Assembly (NCBI RefSeq): GCF_024362525.1
Contig: NZ_CP101458.1
Span: forward strand, 1 to 64,000
Reading direction: 5' to 3'
From: Natrononativus amylolyticus
GTDB taxonomy: Archaea; Halobacteriota; Halobacteria; Halobacteriales; Natrialbaceae
Length of the DNA: 64,000 bases
The notes below the pieces were generated by a model. That model saw nothing but the letters and a program-made list of their open reading frames with translations. It made no database searches and was not told the DNA's origin. Both the position numbers and the translations under genes were made by a program. Shown here piece by piece: positions 19,365 through 28,076 of this stretch (its first letter is position 1; each line of letters begins with the position of its first letter).

Positions 19365-20090
19365 GTGAGTGTGAGACTGAGTTCCCGCACTCGTACAACG
19401 CTCCAACAATATTGGGGTGACCGTCTTGGTATTTCATCTGAGGCATTCACGCGGAATGGCGTATCAGTTGGCACGACTGCACACGGTGGAGTACATCTGT
19501 TTTGTTTCGATGAGACTCTGATTATCAGTGTTCCAACCCCACTTCAGAGTATAGCTGAACACCGAACTCATAGCCTAGAAAACCTCGATACCTCCAATCG
19601 GGCTGAAATTGTAGAGTGGTTCGGTAACTTCGATACTATCGAGACTGTGCTTGGTCCAGCGTTCTGGGGATATACCGACCAAGGGGTGTTCAACTCTATA
19701 GAATCCGATGCTCGTATTCTTGTCACCGCTGACGATTCTGCCTATGATGCATTCCGGAGTGTTGTTTCTGAAGACGACTGGGACAATGGCGGGCCGAGTT
19801 TCGTTTCCGGGGAAACAGTCGGCCTTTTTGTTGAGGGCAAACTTGTTGCAGTGTCAGGATACGAGGTGTGGGATGAATTGATCGCACATATTTCGGTCGT
19901 AACCCATCCGGAGTACCGAGGGAATGGCTATGGTCAAGCAGTTGTGTCACGAGCAACTGAAACAGCCCTTACTGAAGGTCTCCTCCCTCAATATCGCACC
20001 TTAGATGCATGGCCGTGGTCAGTCGCACTCGCTCAGAAACTCGGATATACACGGTTTGCGACGGGGTATTTTGGCGTCGGTGGGCAGTAA
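19365..20090 (+). CDS. GNAT family acetyltransferase of foreign composition
   Basis: 241 residues from a GTG start (MSVRLSSRTRTTLQQYWG). The acetyl-CoA-binding motif of GNAT enzymes is seen near residue 175: ISVVTHPEYRGNGYGQAVV, with the RGxGxG loop. The first 120 residues are a separate domain resembling other haloarchaeal and bacterial two-part GNATs. Codon use is markedly AT-richer than neighbours (GAT, ATT, ACT, TTT frequent), and the leader from about 19260 is also AT-rich, which points to recent transfer. Substrate unknown. Confidence 0.85.
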   Translation: MSVRLSSRTRTTLQQYWGDRLGISSEAFTRNGVSVGTTAHGGVHLFCFDETLIISVPTPLQSIAEHRTHSLENLDTSNRAEIVEWFGNFDTIETVLGPAFWGYTDQGVFNSIESDARILVTADDSAYDAFRSVVSEDDWDNGGPSFVSGETVGLFVEGKLVAVSGYEVWDELIAHISVVTHPEYRGNGYGQAVVSRATETALTEGLLPQYRTLDAWPWSVALAQKLGYTRFATGYFGVGGQ

Positions 20091-20176
20091 CTACTGCTGC
20101 CGGCTGGTCAATACGCAGGGCAGAGATAGCACGTCAGCCCGCTTCGCGAGAATCGAGCTACCTGAATAGCCGACAA

Positions 20177-22558
20177 TCACTCGAGCCGACTTCGAAACCG
20201 CTCGAGGCCGAACTCGAGCATGTCCGGGCTCACCGGCTGGAACTCGTCGTCGTCGGGGAGGTATTCGCGCACCGAGTCCCAGCTGTCGCGGGCGTAGCGC
20301 TCGTCCAAGAGCACCCGGACGCCGACGTCCTCCGGCGAGCGGATTACCCGCCCGATCGCCTGCCGCGCTTTTCGGACCGCCGGGACCGTGAGCGCGTAGG
20401 CGAAGCCGTCCCCGAACTCGTCGTCGTAGGCTCGCCGAACCGCTTTCGTCCGGGGACTCGAGGTGTTGACGATCGGCACCCCGCAGATCACCGCCGCCGT
20501 CAGGCGATCCCCGCTGTAGTCGACGCCCTCGGTGAGCGTTCCCCGGAGGCTGGTGACGAGCACCTTCCCCCCGCCCGCGAAGAACTCGTCCTTGAGGGAT
20601 TCGGTCGCCTCGTCGCCGCTCGAGGCGTCGAGCAGGACGGGCTTCTCGAGGCGGTCCTCGAGAACGCCCGCGGCCCACTCGGCCTCGCCGTAGCTGGGCA
20701 TCCCGACGAGGACGTTGCCGGGGACGTGGGCGACCTTCGCGAGGGCGTCGGCGTATGTGGTTCGCGTCGGGTTCTCCTCGTGTGGCGGTCCCCGGTTGCC
20801 GTAGGTGAACTTCGGGAGCGATACTGCGAAGCTCTCCCGGTTCTCTTCGGGGAAGTGGAGTCCGTACTGGCGTTCGGCGACGGGGCGGCCGTCCTCGAGT
20901 TCCAGATACTGGAGCCCCGTCACTTCGGTGAAGGCGTCCATCGGCTCGAGGGTCGCGCTCATCAGGACGCCGCCGCCGAACTCGGCGAGGCGGGCGCCGA
21001 TGGCGTCGCTCGGAACGCAGTTATAGAGGGCGAGCCGGGCGGTGTACGCGCGCCGCCAAGAGTCGGCCGGTTCGGTGTCGTCCCAGGTGCGTTCGAGTTC
21101 GATCTCCCGGAAGTAGTCCGTGTGGCCCTGGCGGTACCACTCCCCGAACAGCCGGCCCACGGCGGGGGCCGCGCGGCTCTTCTCCTCATCCTCCGCCTCG
21201 TTCAGAATCCGCTCGACGACGGCGCCGACGGTTTCGGCACGCACCCAGACCGCGTCGCTGAAGCCAGCGCGGGTGGCCCACTCGCTAATCTCGTCTTCCG
21301 CCGGTTCGGCCGGATCCCGCAGCGGAATCTCCGCGTCCTCGAGGCTCGTCAGATCCGCCTCCCAGTTCGGGAACTCCTCGTCGAGGTGGGCGCGCACCCG
21401 CCGGTCGAGTTCCCCCCGCAGATCCTGGAGGAACTCGAGGGTCCGGCGAAGTTCCTCGATCGAGACGTCGGTGTCGTTCAACTCCGCGCGCACGAGGTCG
21501 GCGTCGGCGGTCTTCGACCCGCCCTGGGTCCGGTTGCCCCGCCGGTCGTCCCGGATCGGCTGGAGCACCCGAGAGAGTTCTGTTTCCGCGTCTCTCAGGG
21601 TCGCGTCGGCCACGCCGTCGCTGACCAGGTCGCGCACGCGAGGCTCGAGCATGTGCGCCTCGTCACAGACGACGAACGTCGACTCGTCGAGCAGCGCTCC
21701 GGTGAACGCCGCCGTCGTGGTCGGGTCGAAGGCGTGGTAGTAGTTCCCGATGACGACCTCGACCGATCCCAAAAGGGCACCCATCACCGAGTGGGGGCAG
21801 GTGCCGTGGCGAACCGACTCGGCGACGAGGTCCTCGGGGGTGATCAGCCCCGCCTCGGTGAAATCGAACGGCACCGCCTCGGAGGCGTGTCCCTCGTCCT
21901 CGGGGAGGTCCTCGAGATACTGGGCGTAGAACGGACAGTACTCGACCTCGCTGCCGACGGGGCCGCCCTCGCTGTACTCGGGAATCTCAGGGGGGTAGGG
22001 CGTTGGCTCGCCCGCCGTCTCGAGGTATTGTCCTGCCGTCGACCGACTCCCGCTATCGGCGAGGCCGATCTGCTGGCTGCGCGCCTGGCTGACGAGCGCG
22101 CCGGCGGTCGTCGAGCCGCCCTCTCCCGTGAGGTCACGGGTTCGATCGCGCAGGGTCTCACAGCGATCGTAGACGTTCCCGTCGTCGATGCCGCCCGCGT
22201 TCTCGCGGTTGTACGGGCAGACGTCGGCCTTGCCGACGAGGGTGAGCCCCGAGACCGGCTTCCAGTCGGCCGGGAGGTTCGCGTTGATCGTCTCGAGGTC
22301 GGTCTCGAACTGGCGCAGCTGCTGTTTGACGCTCGTGAGCACGAACACGCGCTCGAAGTCGGTGTCGGGGTCGCGAACGAGGTCGATGCCGGCGGTGAGG
22401 GCGATCATCGTCTTTCCGGTCCCGCAGGCCCCCTCGATCACGGTGTAGCCGCCCTCGCGCGCGGTGTCGACGGCGGTCTCGATGCCGTCGACCTGCTCGT
22501 CGTAGGGCGTGTCGTGACCGAACACCGCTCGCCAGTCGCTCATCTTCTCCGTACTCAT
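20177..22558 (-). CDS. XPD/DinG-like superfamily-2 DNA helicase
   Basis: 793 residues. Walker A IEGACGTGKTMIALTAG (about 40-56), DEAH box FVVCDEAHMLEPRVR, motif VGMPSYGEAEWAAGVLE and motif VI RKARQAIGRVIRSPEDVGV are present. Cysteines in VCPY, EYCPFY and GTCPHS, with another in YDRCE, could hold the 4Fe-4S cluster of the Rad3/XPD/DinG group. Such 5'-3' helicases act in repair or unwinding of replication intermediates. It is probably one of several haloarchaeal XPD-like paralogues. Convergent with the low-GC acetyltransferase. Confidence 0.9.
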   Translation of the reverse strand: MSTEKMSDWRAVFGHDTPYDEQVDGIETAVDTAREGGYTVIEGACGTGKTMIALTAGIDLVRDPDTDFERVFVLTSVKQQLRQFETDLETINANLPADWKPVSGLTLVGKADVCPYNRENAGGIDDGNVYDRCETLRDRTRDLTGEGGSTTAGALVSQARSQQIGLADSGSRSTAGQYLETAGEPTPYPPEIPEYSEGGPVGSEVEYCPFYAQYLEDLPEDEGHASEAVPFDFTEAGLITPEDLVAESVRHGTCPHSVMGALLGSVEVVIGNYYHAFDPTTTAAFTGALLDESTFVVCDEAHMLEPRVRDLVSDGVADATLRDAETELSRVLQPIRDDRRGNRTQGGSKTADADLVRAELNDTDVSIEELRRTLEFLQDLRGELDRRVRAHLDEEFPNWEADLTSLEDAEIPLRDPAEPAEDEISEWATRAGFSDAVWVRAETVGAVVERILNEAEDEEKSRAAPAVGRLFGEWYRQGHTDYFREIELERTWDDTEPADSWRRAYTARLALYNCVPSDAIGARLAEFGGGVLMSATLEPMDAFTEVTGLQYLELEDGRPVAERQYGLHFPEENRESFAVSLPKFTYGNRGPPHEENPTRTTYADALAKVAHVPGNVLVGMPSYGEAEWAAGVLEDRLEKPVLLDASSGDEATESLKDEFFAGGGKVLVTSLRGTLTEGVDYSGDRLTAAVICGVPIVNTSSPRTKAVRRAYDDEFGDGFAYALTVPAVRKARQAIGRVIRSPEDVGVRVLLDERYARDSWDSVREYLPDDDEFQPVSPDMLEFGLERFRSRLE

Positions 22559-22677
22559 CGTCGGTCGTCCATAGGGGTGTCGGACCGTACTCGCCGCGGC
22601 ATCGTACGTAAACCTCGAGAGCCTACGAGGGTCGCCGCGAGCGCAATCGATTTCCCCCCGCCGCGAGAGGTGCGCGT

Positions 22678-23520
22678 ATGCGCGTATTCATCTCCGCCGA
22701 CATGGAGGGCGTGTCGGGCATCGCGGCGCCAGAGGACGTCTCGAAGGGCGAACCGGAGTACGGCCGGGGCACGGAACTGATGGCTGCCGACGTCAACGCG
22801 GCGATAGACGGCGCCCTCGAGTCCGGTGCAGACGAAATTCTCGTCAACGACTCCCACTCGACGATGCGAAACCTCGAGGCGGGAGCCCTGCGGGAGGAGG
22901 CACGGCTGATCCGCGGGGGGTCGAAGCCGCGGTCGATGATGCAGGGGCTCACCGCGGACCACGACGTCGCCTTCTTCGTCGGCTACCACGCGATGGCCGG
23001 AACGCCGGGAGCGGTGCTCAACCACACCTACTACGCCCACGAACTCGTTTCGTTGCACGTCGACGGTCGCGAGGTGGGCGAACTCGGCTACAACGCCGCC
23101 CTGGCCCGCGCGCTCGGCGTTCCCGTGGGGCTGGTCACCGGCGACGACAAGACCGCGCTCGAGGCCGAGGCCGAACTCGAGGACGTCGAGACCGCCGTCG
23201 TCAAGGAAGGCGTCTACCGGTTCGCCGCGGACTGTCTCCCGCTCGAGGCCGCCCGCCGAGAGATCCGCGAAGCGGCGGCGACGGCCGTCGAGCGCGCGCG
23301 AAGCGGCGATTTCGACCAGCCGGACAGGCCGCAGTCGGCGACCGTCGAGGCGGCGTGGGCGACGACGAACCTGGCGCGGGCGGCCGCGCGGGCCGACGGC
23401 GTCGAGCGCTCCGACGGCCGGACGACCCGCGTCGAGCGCGAGAGTTATCTGGACGCGTTCGACGCGGCGACCGCGATGCTCGGCTCCGCGGCGGGCAACC
23501 GATCGGAGCACTTCGGCTGA
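22678..23520 (+). CDS. M55 family D-aminopeptidase (DppA-like)
   Basis: 280 residues. MRVFISADMEGVSGIA is the zinc-binding N-terminus (Asp8, Glu10). GADEILVNDSHSTMRNL carries the conserved DSH, and FFVGYHAMAGTPGAVLNHTY carries GYHAMAG and the catalytic His region. EVGELGYNAALA with the zinc Glu is also present. DppA peptidases cleave peptides with N-terminal D-amino acids. Start ATG 22678 is divergent from the helicase. A DUF1684 gene follows 47 bp later. Confidence 0.9.
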   Translation: MRVFISADMEGVSGIAAPEDVSKGEPEYGRGTELMAADVNAAIDGALESGADEILVNDSHSTMRNLEAGALREEARLIRGGSKPRSMMQGLTADHDVAFFVGYHAMAGTPGAVLNHTYYAHELVSLHVDGREVGELGYNAALARALGVPVGLVTGDDKTALEAEAELEDVETAVVKEGVYRFAADCLPLEAARREIREAAATAVERARSGDFDQPDRPQSATVEAAWATTNLARAAARADGVERSDGRTTRVERESYLDAFDAATAMLGSAAGNRSEHFG

Positions 23521-23567
23521 GGACCCGAAACCGCAACCCACTCGAGGCCAAACTACCTACCCCCGGT

Positions 23568-24155
23568 ATGAGCGACGACGCGGCGTTCGACTCGGAGCGC
23601 TGGCGCGCCGAACTCGAGGAGAAGCGCGCCGAGAAGGAGGAGTTCTTCGCCGACCACCCCCAGTCGCCGGTGCCGCCCGAAGACCGCGACGGGTTCGAGG
23701 GGCTCGAGTTCTTCGAGCCCGACCCCCAGTACCGGGTTCGGGCGACGGTTTCGCTGGCCGACGATCCGGCCGCCGACCCCGTCTACATGGAGACGACGAC
23801 GGGCGGAGAGGTGCGCTATCTTCGGACCGTGACCCTCGCGTTCGACCTCGAGCGCGACGATCCCGACCTCGCAGACGGCACGTTCGAGCTCTCGGGGTAC
23901 GAACAGGAGGGGTCGGCGGCGGGAACGCTGTTCGTCCCCTTCCGGGACAAGACGACGGGTCAACAGACCTACGAGGGCGGTCGTTACATGGAGCTCTCCG
24001 CAGACGACGACCTGACCGGTGGCGACGAGATCGTTCTCGACTTCAACCTCGCGTACACGCCCTTCTGTGCGTTCAGCGAGGCGTTCGAGTGTCCGCTCCC
24101 GCCGGCGGAGAACTGGCTCGAGGTGGCGATTCCCGCCGGCGAGCAGTTCGAGTAG
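23568..24155 (+). CDS. DUF1684 domain protein
   Basis: 195 residues from ATG 23568 (MSDDAAFDSERWRAELEEKR). The family pattern is complete: RAEKEEFFADHPQSPVP with the conserved KD/KxxFF helix, LEFFEPDPQYRV, LFVPFRDKTTGQQTYEGGRY, and LDFNLAYTPFCAFSEAFECP, which ends in the conserved P-x-C-a-Y-n region. Function unknown. The N-terminal helix plus beta sandwich suggests a small-molecule binding role. Same strand as the peptidase gene. Confidence 0.9.
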   Translation: MSDDAAFDSERWRAELEEKRAEKEEFFADHPQSPVPPEDRDGFEGLEFFEPDPQYRVRATVSLADDPAADPVYMETTTGGEVRYLRTVTLAFDLERDDPDLADGTFELSGYEQEGSAAGTLFVPFRDKTTGQQTYEGGRYMELSADDDLTGGDEIVLDFNLAYTPFCAFSEAFECPLPPAENWLEVAIPAGEQFE

Positions 24156-24197
24156 GGGGCGCCTCGAGGGCGAGTGAAACGCGACTCGAGTCGAAAC

Positions 24198-24878
24198 TCA
24201 GGGTGCGACGCCCACAGTGAGAAGCGTGCCGAACTCGCGGTAGCGCTCGACCATCTCCTCGCGGGTGTCCCACTTTTCGGTCGGGAACTCGGCCTCGGCG
24301 GGAATCGCGATCTCCCGGTCCGGAACGTTGTCCTGTTCGGCGACGTGAAGTCCCGCCTCCCGGAACGCCTCGCGGTACTCCGCCCGACTCCAGCGGGTCA
24401 TCTCGACGGAGATGTACTCCTGCCACTCGTGGGAGTGGACGTTCTCCTCGTAGTAGTTGACGGCGCAGTAGACGGTGCCACCAGGTCGGAGGACGCGAGT
24501 GATCTCCTCGAGCGTCTCGTGCGGATCTGCCGCGTAGTAAAAGGCCTCCATCGTCCAGACGTGGTCGATCGAGTCGGCGGCGAATGGAAGCGACCCGAAG
24601 TCGCCGACGACGTAGCCGACCCGCGGATCGTCGGTGTAGCTCGCGGCATTGCGCGTCATCTCGGGCGCGCCGTCGAGACCGTAGACGCGGCCCGCGTTCT
24701 TGGTGTCGCACAGCGCGCGCCCGGCGTAGCCGCTGCCACAGCCGAGGTCGAGCACCGTCTCGCCGGCCTCGACGGGCATTCGCGCGAGCGCGTGTTTGGC
24801 CGTGTGCCAGTGGCGCTCTTCCATTCCTCTGTCGCGGCCGTCTGCGGCCCAGGCGTCGAACTCCTCGCGAACGCTCAT
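24198..24878 (-). CDS. class I SAM-dependent methyltransferase
   Basis: 226 residues from ATG 24878 (MSVREEFDAWAADGRDRGME). Motif I VLDLGCGSGYAGRAL (about 42-56), VYGLDGAPEMTRNA and the post-motif PGGTVYCAVNYYEENVHSH are typical of the UbiE/COQ5-like group. Substrate unknown. It diverges from the iron-uptake gene: the first iron palindrome (24945-24960) lies 67 bp upstream of this start, so iron control of this gene is possible but not shown. Confidence 0.85.
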   Translation of the reverse strand: MSVREEFDAWAADGRDRGMEERHWHTAKHALARMPVEAGETVLDLGCGSGYAGRALCDTKNAGRVYGLDGAPEMTRNAASYTDDPRVGYVVGDFGSLPFAADSIDHVWTMEAFYYAADPHETLEEITRVLRPGGTVYCAVNYYEENVHSHEWQEYISVEMTRWSRAEYREAFREAGLHVAEQDNVPDREIAIPAEAEFPTEKWDTREEMVERYREFGTLLTVGVAP

Positions 24879-24944
24879 AGCCGGGGTGTTTACCCCCTGC
24901 GGCAAAACGGGTTCGGTCCCGTCGCGTTCGGGATCGACACGTTC

Positions 24945-24960
24945 TTTAGGTCGGCCTAAA
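24945..24960. promoter_or_regulatory. DtxR/Idr-like iron operator, copy 1
   Basis: TTTAGGTCGGCCTAAA, a near-perfect palindrome of the TTTAGG-N4-CCTAAA type. Such palindromes fit haloarchaeal DtxR/SirR/Idr metal-dependent repressors. It is the copy nearest the divergent methyltransferase gene. Confidence 0.7.
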
Positions 24961-24978
24961 AAGATTCGATCGGAGGGG

Positions 24979-24994
24979 TTTAGGTCAGCCGAAA
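24979..24994. promoter_or_regulatory. DtxR/Idr-like iron operator, copy 2 (imperfect)
   Basis: TTTAGGTCAGCCGAAA; the right half has one change (CCGAAA instead of CCTAAA). It starts 34 bp from the start of copy 1. Confidence 0.6.
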
Positions 24995-25083
24995 CCCGTG
25001 GGCATCGGGTTTCGTCGGTCGAAGAGCGACAGCTGACCGGCCCCGTCACCGGTTCTCGCTCGAGAAATCGGAACCTATTAGTG

Positions 25084-25101
25084 TTTTAGGCCGGCCTAAA
25101 A
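25084..25101. promoter_or_regulatory. DtxR/Idr-like iron operator, copy 3 (perfect)
   Basis: TTTTAGGCCGGCCTAAAA, a perfect 18-bp palindrome ending 5 bp before the ATG of the iron-binding protein gene. A bound repressor would cover the transcription start of what looks like a leaderless mRNA. Confidence 0.75.
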
Positions 25102-25106
25102 CAATT

Positions 25107-26291
25107 ATGGACGCGACCGACGACCGACAGTCCGGCCCGACGATCGGCCGACGACGACTCCTCGCCAGTTCGACGCTCGCACTCGGCGCAGTCGCGGGAC
25201 TCGCCGGCTGTCTCGGGGAAAGCGGCGACGAAAATAGCGACGACCACAGCGGATCCACCGAAGACGACACCGACGGCGGTTCGTCCGACGGTCCCGTCGA
25301 CGACGACTATCCGACCGTCAGCCCCGAGGGAACCTCCTGGGACGATCTCGAGCCCCTCTCCGGCTCGCTCGCGATCTACTCCGGACGGACCGCAGACCAG
25401 ATCGAGCCCGTCCTCCGGGAGATCGAGACACTGTACGACGACTTCACACTCGAGGTTCGCTACGGTGACTCCTCGGGGATGGTGGGCCAGATCGTCGAGG
25501 AGGGGGATAACTCGCCCGCGGACCTGTTCTACACGCAGGACTCCGGCACTCTCGGCGCGCTCAAAGCCCGGGGACGGACGGCGCCGCTGACCGAGGACGT
25601 CCTCGAGACGGTCCCCGAGGAGTACCGCGACCCCGACGGCACGTGGACGGGCGTCTCCGGGCGGACTCGGTGTGTCGCCTACAACACCGACGTCTGGGAG
25701 GCCGACGAGCTGCCGGACGACATCTTCGCGTACGCCGAGGACGACCGCTTCGACGGCGAGATGGGCTGGCGCGTCGACTCCGGTTCGTTCCTCTCGTTCA
25801 TCCGCGCGATGATGCTCGAGTACGGTGAGGAGGACACCCGCGAGTGGATCGAGGGGCTGCAAGAGCGGGGAATTACGAACAACGAGGGCGGCTCGACGAC
25901 CCCGCAGGCGATCGCCGACGGCGAGCTCTCGATCGGCTTCGTCAACCACTACTACGTCGGCCGACACCTCGACGACAACCCGAACGCGCCGATGAGCGTC
26001 ACGTTCACCGACGGCGACATCGGCTCGCTGTTCAACGTCTCCGGCGTCGCTCCGATCGACACCGCGGAGGACCTCGACCTCGTCCGCAACTTCGTCCGCC
26101 ACCTGCTCACCCTCGAGGGCCAGGAGTTCTTCGTCGACACCAACGCCGAGTACGCCGTGATCCCCGCCGTCGAGTACGACCGCGGCGACGTTCCGGAACA
26201 GGACGAACTCGCCGTCCCCTCGTTCGACCTGAACGAGCTCGCCGACGTCGAACCCGCTCAGGACCTCCTGCGGGACACCGGCGTGCTCTGA
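25107..26291 (+). CDS. iron(III) ABC transporter substrate-binding lipoprotein
   Basis: 394 residues. Tat signal RRRLLASSTLALGAVAGLAG with lipobox LAGC, an acidic Asp/Ser linker (about 40-75), then a FbpA-like class II binding domain: LAIYSGRTADQIEPVL, ADLFYTQDSGTLGALKARG, SGRTRCVAYNTDVWE and NEGGSTTPQAIADGE. The NHYYVGRHL segment supplies the tandem tyrosines that bind ferric iron in this family. Three palindromic operators precede it and one follows, so iron repression is likely. Part of an uptake locus with the permease at 26346. Confidence 0.92.
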   Translation: MDATDDRQSGPTIGRRRLLASSTLALGAVAGLAGCLGESGDENSDDHSGSTEDDTDGGSSDGPVDDDYPTVSPEGTSWDDLEPLSGSLAIYSGRTADQIEPVLREIETLYDDFTLEVRYGDSSGMVGQIVEEGDNSPADLFYTQDSGTLGALKARGRTAPLTEDVLETVPEEYRDPDGTWTGVSGRTRCVAYNTDVWEADELPDDIFAYAEDDRFDGEMGWRVDSGSFLSFIRAMMLEYGEEDTREWIEGLQERGITNNEGGSTTPQAIADGELSIGFVNHYYVGRHLDDNPNAPMSVTFTDGDIGSLFNVSGVAPIDTAEDLDLVRNFVRHLLTLEGQEFFVDTNAEYAVIPAVEYDRGDVPEQDELAVPSFDLNELADVEPAQDLLRDTGVL

Positions 26292-26304
26292 TCGGCGGCC
26301 GGAG

Positions 26305-26320
26305 TTTAGGAAGCCCTAAA
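26305..26320. promoter_or_regulatory. DtxR/Idr-like iron operator, copy 4 (between the two iron genes)
   Basis: TTTAGGAAGCCCTAAA, intact half-sites with a different centre. It lies between the binding-protein stop and the permease GTG (25 bp before it), so the permease may have its own iron-controlled start. Confidence 0.65.
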
Positions 26321-26345
26321 ACGACGCGTCGGCTACCGACACCTC

Positions 26346-27953
26346 GTGAGCGACTCCGACCCGACCTCGAGTCACCGCCCCACCGTCTTCGGGCGCGTCG
26401 ACCACGCGCTGGGGTTGACGCTCGTCAGCGGCGCCGTCGCCGCCGTCATGGTCTTCCCGCTGACCTGGATCTTCCTCCGGGCTCTCGAGGTCGACCCCGG
26501 CCGGGCCGGCGCGATCCTGTTCCGGCCGCGCTCGCTCGAGATCGTCGCCAACAGCCTGCTGCTCATGGCCGGCGTCACGGCGCTGTCGGTGCTGCTCGGC
26601 GTTCCGCTCGCGTGGCTCACCGTCAGAACCGACCTGCCGTTCGCCCGGTTCTGGACCGTCGTCGTCGCCCTGCCGCTGGCGATTCCGAGCTACCTCGGCG
26701 CGCTCGCCTACATCGCCGCCTTCGGCCCGCACGGCCAGTTGCAGTCGCTGCTCGAACCCCTCGGCGTCGACTCGCTGCCGGAGATCTACGGCCTCGGCGG
26801 CGCCATCCTCGTCATCACCCTCTACACCTACCCCTACGTCTACCTCACGACCCGCGCCGCGTTGAAGACGTTCGATACGACCCTCGTCGACGCCGCACGC
26901 ACGCTCGAGGCGGGCTACCGCGAGACGTTCCGCCGGGTGACTCTCCCACAGATCCGCCCGGCGATCACCGCCGGCGCGCTGCTCGTCGCCCTCTACGCCG
27001 TCTCTGACTTCGGAACGCCCGCGTTCATGCGACTCGACGTCTTCACCCGGCAGATCTACGTCGAGTACCGCGGCTGGAACCTCGATTACGCCGCGATGCT
27101 CTCGATCCAGCTGATCGTCCTCACCGTCTTCATACTGGCACTCGAGTCGCGCGTCCGCGGCCGCGAGCGGCTGTACACCGAGTCCGGTGGCGGTCACGGG
27201 GGCGGTCACACCGTCGAACTCGGCGCGTGGCGCCTGCCGGCCACGGCGTTCTGTGCGCTGGTCATGGTCGCGACGCTCGTGCTCCCGGTCGCCGTCTTCG
27301 GCTCGTGGCTCGCCGGCGGGGCGACGAGCGACGTCGCGGCTTACCAGTTCCAGTGGGAGTACGCACTCAACTCGACGTACGTCTCCGCTGCGGCGGCGGT
27401 CGTCGCCGGCATCGCCGCGCTCCCCGTCGCCTACCTGGCCGCCCGCTACCGCTCCCGACTCAGCGAGCTGTTCGAGCGGGCGACGTACGTCGGCTACGCC
27501 GTCCCCGGTATCGTCATCGGACTCGCGCTCGTCTTCTTCGGCGCGAACTACGCAGGGGTGCTCTACCAGACGCTGCCGCTGTTGATCTTCGCCTACGTCG
27601 TGCGGTTTATGCCTCAGTCGGTCGGCTCGACGCGGACCGCCATCCTCCAGGTGAACCCGAAGCTCGTCGAAGCCTCGCGCACCCTCGGGCGCGGGCACGT
27701 CGAGACGTTCCGGTCGGTGACCCTGCCGCTGATCGCGCCGGGGATCCTCGCCGGCGCGGCGCTCGTCTTCCTGACGACGATGAAGGAGCTCCCGGCGACG
27801 CTACTGTTGCGCCCGACCGGGTTCGAGACGCTCGTCACGCACATCTGGCGGGCCGAGGAAGCCGCCTACATGAGCCACGCCGCGATTCCCGCGATCGTCA
27901 TCCTCCTCGTTTCGGGGCTGTCGATGGTCATCATCCTCCGCCAGGAGCGGTGA
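26346..27953 (+). CDS. iron ABC transporter permease (FbpB type)
   Basis: 535 residues from a GTG start. Fused double permease with about 12 membrane helices. Two EAA loops that contact the ATPase are seen: VDAARTLEAGYRETFRRVTL (about 175-195) and VEASRTLGRGHVETFRSVTL in the second half. PSYLGALAYIAAFGP is typical of the ferric-iron and thiamine group. No ATPase gene follows on this strand within the window, so the transporter must use an ATP-binding protein encoded elsewhere or in a lost position. Confidence 0.92.
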   Translation: MSDSDPTSSHRPTVFGRVDHALGLTLVSGAVAAVMVFPLTWIFLRALEVDPGRAGAILFRPRSLEIVANSLLLMAGVTALSVLLGVPLAWLTVRTDLPFARFWTVVVALPLAIPSYLGALAYIAAFGPHGQLQSLLEPLGVDSLPEIYGLGGAILVITLYTYPYVYLTTRAALKTFDTTLVDAARTLEAGYRETFRRVTLPQIRPAITAGALLVALYAVSDFGTPAFMRLDVFTRQIYVEYRGWNLDYAAMLSIQLIVLTVFILALESRVRGRERLYTESGGGHGGGHTVELGAWRLPATAFCALVMVATLVLPVAVFGSWLAGGATSDVAAYQFQWEYALNSTYVSAAAAVVAGIAALPVAYLAARYRSRLSELFERATYVGYAVPGIVIGLALVFFGANYAGVLYQTLPLLIFAYVVRFMPQSVGSTRTAILQVNPKLVEASRTLGRGHVETFRSVTLPLIAPGILAGAALVFLTTMKELPATLLLRPTGFETLVTHIWRAEEAAYMSHAAIPAIVILLVSGLSMVIILRQER

Positions 27954-28076
27954 CCCGCCGGGCGCCCGCCGACGTATCCGATCCCGCCGCCGCGACCCCG
28001 GCGAGCGGGACCGCCAGACGGAACGACTGCACACACCCGCACTCTTAAGTCGATTCCGCAAGTTGTTCACGCCAGC

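Noticed and set aside
20009-22780. 923-codon plus-strand open frame
   Set aside because: Antisense shadow of the XPD/DinG-like helicase; long antisense frames are normal in such GC-rich codon use.
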